A program made the translations under genes and the position numbers. This document shows, in pieces, positions 6,078 to 9,181 of a stretch of 9,181 bases of DNA (its first letter is position 1; each line of letters opens with the position of its first letter). Source of the DNA: Actinomycetes bacterium (GTDB lineage: Bacteria; Actinomycetota; Actinomycetes; Propionibacteriales; Propionibacteriaceae); NCBI GenBank assembly GCA_023412435.1, contig JAEYNS010000041.1:1-9181 (forward strand), written 5' to 3'. Under the pieces are notes generated by a model. The model was not told where the DNA came from. It did no database searches and saw only the letters and a program-made list of their open reading frames with translations.

Positions 6078-6781
6078 AGGGTCGTACCGATCTTCTCACC
6101 CGCGACCACCCGCGCGATGTTTCCGTCGACACCGAGGTCGAAGAACACCATCGGCAGGTTGTGCTCACGGGCCAGGCTGATCGCCGTCGCGTCGGCGACC
6201 TTCAGGTCGCGGGAGAGGAACTCGTCGTAGGTGAGGTGGTCGAACTTCACCGCGTCGGGATTCGTGCGCGGGTCGGAGTCGTAGACGCCGTCGGTGCCCT
6301 GCTTGGCCATCAGTAGCACGTCCGCGTCGATCTCGAGGGCGCGTTGCGCCGCGACAGTGTCGGTGGAGAAGAACGGCATCCCCGACCCGGCTCCGAAGAT
6401 CACCACCCGCCCCTTCTCGAGGTGGCGGATCGCGCGCAGCGGGATGTACGGCTCGGCCACCTGACCCATCGCGATCGCGGTCTGGACACGGGTCTGCACC
6501 CCGGCCTTCTCGCAGAAGTCCTGCAGCGCGAGGCAGTTCATCACCGTGCCGAGCATGCCCATGTAGTCGGCACGGGCGCGGTCGATGCCGCGGGTCTGCA
6601 ACTCCGCGCCCCGGAAGAAGTTGCCGCCACCGACCACGATGGCGACCTCGACCCCGCCCGTCACCACCCCGGCGATCTGCTCGGCGAGGTTGTGGATGAC
6701 GTCGGGATCGACCCCGAGCGAGCCGCCCCCGAACGCCTCACCCGACAACTTCAACAGGACACGGCGATAGGGACTGGGCAC
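6068..6781 (-). CDS. pyrH: UMP kinase (UMPK)
   Basis: Bacterial UMP kinase of 237 residues, from the amino-acid kinase family. It phosphorylates UMP to UDP in pyrimidine nucleotide synthesis and in the family is hexameric and regulated by UTP and GTP. Seen are [12 protein letters not shown] (8-19) with the catalytic lysine K11, the glycine loop [10 protein letters not shown] (49-58), [16 protein letters not shown] (72-87), [20 protein letters not shown] (126-145), [16 protein letters not shown] (156-171) and [10 protein letters not shown] (195-204). The start is GTG, with AAGGAG (6792 to 6787) five bases before it. It follows tsf after 33 bp without a visible terminator. Confidence 0.98.
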   Translation of the reverse strand: MPSPYRRVLLKLSGEAFGGGSLGVDPDVIHNLAEQIAGVVTGGVEVAIVVGGGNFFRGAELQTRGIDRARADYMGMLGTVMNCLALQDFCEKAGVQTRVQTAIAMGQVAEPYIPLRAIRHLEKGRVVIFGAGSGMPFFSTDTVAAQRALEIDADVLLMAKQGTDGVYDSDPRTNPDAVKFDHLTYDEFLSRDLKVADATAISLAREHNLPMVFFDLGVDGNIARVVAGEKIGTTLHA

Positions 6782-6814
6782 GCGGGCTCCTTCTTCTGGG
6801 ACGCGGAGGACGGG

Positions 6815-7633
6815 TCAGGCGCCGGCGGCGAAGCGGACGAACCGCTTGACCGTGACCCCATTCTTGTCCAGCAGCTGGCCGACCGACAGCTTGTCGTCGG
6901 AGACGGACGGCTGGTCGAGCAGGACGACCTCCTTGTAGAAGCCGCTCAGCCTGCCCTCGACGATGCGCGGGATGATGGCCTCCGGCTTGCCCTCCTCGCG
7001 AGCGGTCAGCTCGGCGATGTGGCGCTCCTTCTCCAGGACGTCGGCGGGCACCTCGTCGCGGGTCACCCACTGCGGCGACATCGCGGCGATCTGGTGGGCG
7101 ATACCGCGGATGAAGGCAGCCTCGGGCGCGCCGGCGTACTCGATCATGACCCCGACCTGCGGGGGCAGGTCCTGGGACCGCTTGTGCAGGTAGATGTCGA
7201 CCGGGGCGGTGAAGGTGGCGGAGTTGGCCAGTTCGAGCTTCTCGCCGATCCTCGCGGAGAGCTCGGCGACCGCCTCGGCGACCGTCTTGCCGGAGGGCAG
7301 GGTGACCGCGTTGGCGGCCTCGACGCCATCGGCGCCGGCCGCGTCCACGGCCTTCGCGATGCTCTCGGCCAGCTCCATGAACTCGGCGTTCTTCGCCACG
7401 AAGTCGGTCTCGGCGCCGAGCTGGATCACGGTGGTGCCGGAGGTGGCCACCAGGCCGTTGCTCGCCTCGCGGTCCGACCGCTTCGCCATCTTCGCCTGAC
7501 CGCTCACCCGCAGGATCTCGGTCGCGGCCTCGAAGTCGCCGTCAGCCTCGGACAGCGCCTTCTTGGCGTCCATCATCCCGGCCCCGGTGAGGTCGCGGAG
7601 CTTCTTCACGTCAGCAGCGGTAATCGTTGCCAT
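6815..7633 (-). CDS. tsf: translation elongation factor Ts
   Basis: EF-Ts, 272 residues, exchanges GDP for GTP on EF-Tu. The N-terminal UBA-like domain and first signature LRDLTGAGMMDAKKAL lie at 12-27, and the second signature with the invariant TDFVAKN lies at 76-82. The core and dimerisation domain follow, with HIA and the C-terminal LLDQPSVSDDKLSVGQLL (238-255). The length is that of actinobacterial EF-Ts. The ATG at 7633 has AGAGGA (7652 to 7647) 13 bases upstream, a rather long spacing, but the start agrees with the conserved N-terminus. It follows rpsB after 38 bp, as in most bacteria. Confidence 0.98.
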   Translation of the reverse strand: MATITAADVKKLRDLTGAGMMDAKKALSEADGDFEAATEILRVSGQAKMAKRSDREASNGLVATSGTTVIQLGAETDFVAKNAEFMELAESIAKAVDAAGADGVEAANAVTLPSGKTVAEAVAELSARIGEKLELANSATFTAPVDIYLHKRSQDLPPQVGVMIEYAGAPEAAFIRGIAHQIAAMSPQWVTRDEVPADVLEKERHIAELTAREEGKPEAIIPRIVEGRLSGFYKEVVLLDQPSVSDDKLSVGQLLDKNGVTVKRFVRFAAGA

Positions 7634-7671
7634 GTCTGTTTCGTCGTCCTCTGGATCAGTGGGTGGGTGAG

Positions 7672-8655
7672 TTACTTGGCGTCGGTGCTGTCGGCCTCGG
7701 GGGCGTCCGCCTCAGCGGCGACCTCGGCCTCGACGACCGGCTCGGCCTCGGCCACCGGCTCAGCCTCGGCAGCCGCCTCAGTGACCGGCTCGGCCTCAGC
7801 CACCGGCTCGGCCTCAGCCACCGGCTCGGCCTCGCCAGCGGCCTCGGCCTCGACCGGGGTCTCCTGAGCCTGGGCGGCCGGAGCGGGGACCTCGGCCTGG
7901 GCACCGAGCAGCTCACGCTCCCAGTCGGGCATGGGCTCGACCTCGTCACCGCTGATCGCGGCGGCGGAGCGGGACAGCAGGCCCTCGGCGACGGCGTCGG
8001 CGATGACGCGGGTGAGCAACGCGACCGAGCGGATCGCGTCGTCATTGCCGGGGATCGCGTAGTCGACCTCGTCGGGGGCGCAGTTGGTGTCGAGGATGCC
8101 GATGATCGGGATCCGGAGCTTGCGCGCCTCGTCGATCGCCAGGTGCTCCTTCTTGGTGTCCACCACCCAGATCGCCTGCGGCAGCTTCGCCATGTCGCGG
8201 ATGCCGCCGAGGGTCTTGGCCAGCTTCTCCTTCTTGCGCTTCTGCTGCAGGAGCTCCTTCTTGGTGAGGCCGGAGGCGGCGACATCGTCGAAGTTGATGC
8301 CCTCGAGCTCCTTCATCTTGCCGATCCGCTTCGAGATCGTGCCGAAGTTGGTGAGCATGCCGCCCAGCCAGCGCTGGTTGACGTAGGGCATGCCGACCCG
8401 GGTGGCCTGCTCGGCGATGGCCTCCTGGGCCTGCTTCTTGGTGCCGATGAAAAGGACCTGTCCACCGCGGGAAACGGTCTCCTTGACGAAGGCGTAGGCC
8501 TGATCGATGTAGGTCAGCGACTGCTGCAGGTCGATGATGTAGATGCCGTTGCGCTCGGCGAAGATGAACTTCTTCATCTTGGGATTCCACCGGCGGGTCT
8601 GGTGCCCGAAGTGGACGCCGCTGTCGAGCAGTTGGCGCGTGGTGACGACGGCCAT
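7672..8655 (-). CDS. rpsB: 30S ribosomal protein S2 with acidic C-terminal extension
   Basis: Ribosomal protein S2, needed for late assembly of the 30S subunit and for docking of mRNA and S1. The core covers residues 1-250: [19 protein letters not shown] (9-27), FIGTKKQAQ (69-77), [14 protein letters not shown] (91-104), the coiled-coil hairpin rich in Lys/Glu at about 108-150, and the second signature ending in [19 protein letters not shown] (181-199). The remaining 75 residues are an Ala/Glu/Pro-rich low-complexity tail with EAEPVA repeats, ending in DAK. Acidic tails of this sort are frequent in actinobacterial S2. AAAGGA stands seven bases before the ATG at 8655. It is the first gene of the operon. 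Confidence 0.99.
   Translation of the reverse strand: MAVVTTRQLLDSGVHFGHQTRRWNPKMKKFIFAERNGIYIIDLQQSLTYIDQAYAFVKETVSRGGQVLFIGTKKQAQEAIAEQATRVGMPYVNQRWLGGMLTNFGTISKRIGKMKELEGINFDDVAASGLTKKELLQQKRKKEKLAKTLGGIRDMAKLPQAIWVVDTKKEHLAIDEARKLRIPIIGILDTNCAPDEVDYAIPGNDDAIRSVALLTRVIADAVAEGLLSRSAAAISGDEVEPMPDWERELLGAQAEVPAPAAQAQETPVEAEAAGEAEPVAEAEPVAEAEPVTEAAAEAEPVAEAEPVVEAEVAAEADAPEADSTDAK
7729..7833 (-). repeat. tandem EAEPVA-coding repeat in the 3' end of rpsB
   Basis: An 18-bp unit coding for EAEPVA recurs, imperfectly, across residues 275-309 of S2. Some units are changed to [10 protein letters not shown] or EAEPVV. On the plus strand the unit reads as CACCGGCTCGGCCTCAGC-like steps. Such a repeat can change length by slippage without shifting the frame, so copy number may differ between strains. 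Confidence 0.85.
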
Positions 8656-8831
8656 GGCCGTTCCTTTCTCAGCGGGCGGCGTCGCCGTCCCGCTTTGGGT
8701 TGCCGGGGTCGAGCCTTTCGACCCCCCTGATGCAGTCGCCTACTGACCACCCTGGAGTGGGACCTCGGGGTTCGGCCCGTCTCGCGACGGACAGACTGCA
8801 TGCGAAGTCGCCCCGGATCCGCCGGGACGCT
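8656..8831 (-). promoter_or_regulatory. structured rpsB leader, candidate autoregulatory RNA
   Basis: The leader between the predicted start of transcription and rpsB has several consistent stems. ATGCAGTC and GACTGCAT (8801 to 8794 with 8737 to 8730) pair over eight bases and close a region holding CCGTC-GCGA-GACGG (8790 to 8777, a GNRA-type loop) and CCAC/GTGG (8760 to 8747). Four bases further on, GGGGTCGA-AAGGC-TCGACCCC (8725 to 8705) forms a perfect 8-bp hairpin. A weaker GGGACGGC/GCCGCCC hairpin (8691 to 8674) stands just before the ribosome binding site. S2 leaders in some other bacteria bind S2 and repress translation. That this leader does the same is inference. Confidence 0.5.
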
Positions 8832-8837
8832 GCAGCG

Positions 8838-8867
8838 ATTCTACGCGTCGGCCGGCGACGGCGCCAA
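8838..8867 (-). promoter_or_regulatory. sigma70-like promoter of the rpsB operon
   Basis: On the minus strand TTGGCG (8867 to 8862) and TAGAAT (8843 to 8838) are separated by 18 bp. TAGAAT matches the TATAAT consensus at five of six bases and is the best -10 in the intergenic region. Transcription would start near 8831, giving a leader of about 175 nt before the ATG. Confidence 0.6.
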
Positions 8868-8882
8868 CCGGGCCCGGAGGCA

Positions 8883-8912
8883 GTATCCACAGCACCGGTG
8901 CGTCGTCCACAG
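8883..8912. promoter_or_regulatory. TCCACA direct repeat around a 10-bp palindrome between divergent genes
   Basis: GTATCCACA (8883-8891) and TCGTCCACA (8903-8911) are 20 bp apart, two helical turns, in the same orientation. Each is one base from a DnaA-box consensus (TTATCCACA or TTGTCCACA). Between them lies the perfect palindrome GCACCGGTGC (8892-8901). The element sits just upstream of the rpsB -35 and before the divergent peptidase gene, where a regulator could act on both. No protein can be assigned. Confidence 0.4.
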
Positions 8913-8925
8913 CTCCCGGAATCGG

Positions 8926-9181
8926 ATGGCACAACGGCGCGCCGCAGCCAAGACTCCCGGCGTGACAGCACAGCGCCTGACCGTGTTCCTCCTTGTCGTC
9001 CTGGCCGGCTGGCTCGTGCCTGCGGCTTCGGCGGCGGCCGTCGGGGTGTTTCCCGTGGACGGCCCTGTGGTGCGCGGCTTCGACCCGCCACGGCGGCCGT
9101 GGCTGGCCGGGCACAGGGGGGTGGACCTGCGCGCCGGCCCCGGCACGCCGGTCAGGGCCGCCGCCGCGGGACGGGTTGGGT
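8926..9181 (+). CDS. secreted M23-type (LytM-like) peptidase, N-terminal part, cut by window end
   Basis: The first 85 codons are present. A positively charged start (QRR, K, R) leads into a hydrophobic stretch LTVFLLVVLAGWLV and a small-residue cleavage region PAASAAA, a typical Sec signal peptide. VFPVDGPVVRGFDPP is followed by GHRGVDLRAGPGTPVRAAA. H63 and D67 (HRGVD) match the HxxxD zinc-ligand motif of M23 endopeptidases, which cut peptide bridges in peptidoglycan. The later HxH motif lies outside the window, so catalytic competence cannot be judged. The start is uncertain: the ATG at 8926 and the GTG at 8962 are in frame, the GTG gives a signal peptide of more usual length, and neither has a good ribosome binding site. 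A divergent M23-like gene next to rpsB is also known in mycobacteria. Confidence 0.85.
   Translation, partial: MAQRRAAAKTPGVTAQRLTVFLLVVLAGWLVPAASAAAVGVFPVDGPVVRGFDPPRRPWLAGHRGVDLRAGPGTPVRAAAAGRVG

Overview
The window is high-GC DNA from an actinobacterium (Actinomycetota). The evidence is the strongly GC-biased codon use, GTG starts (frr, pyrH and the LOG-family gene), a ribosomal protein S2 with an acidic Ala/Glu-rich tail, and the actinobacterial order rpsB-tsf-pyrH-frr-cdsA-rlmN. A genus cannot be named from sequence alone.

Right-hand two thirds (about 2820-8867, minus strand): a housekeeping operon of rpsB (ribosomal protein S2), tsf (EF-Ts), pyrH (UMP kinase), frr (ribosome recycling factor), cdsA (CDP-diacylglycerol synthase), rlmN (23S rRNA/tRNA m2A methyltransferase) and a DUF1697 gene. 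Gaps within it are short (22-38 bp) or absent: frr/cdsA share one base (TGATG) and cdsA/rlmN share four (ATGA). It couples translation (rpsB, tsf, frr, rlmN), pyrimidine nucleotide supply (pyrH) and phospholipid synthesis (cdsA). A sigma70-like promoter at 8838-8867 precedes a leader of about 175 nt whose inverted repeats suggest a folded regulatory RNA. Divergent from rpsB, at the right edge, is the start of a secreted M23-type peptidase-like gene cut by the window end.

Middle (1398-2812, plus strand): a DUF1801 (YdhG-like) gene overlaps a LOG-family gene by four bases. The pair converges on the DUF1697 gene with only 7 bp between stop codons.

Left end (1-1397): an accessory segment. A minus-strand gene encodes a 312-residue protein with an AbiEi-like winged-helix N-terminus and a DUF559/Vsr-like nuclease-fold C-terminus. 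It sits between two pairs of a 71-bp direct repeat, with a further degenerate copy at the window edge. The repeats keep a small hairpin stem while its loop changes, and one copy supplies the gene's stop codon. A 28-bp near-perfect palindrome lies 50 bp upstream of the gene. The most unusual signals are this repeat-flanked gene with its candidate operator and the structured rpsB leader.
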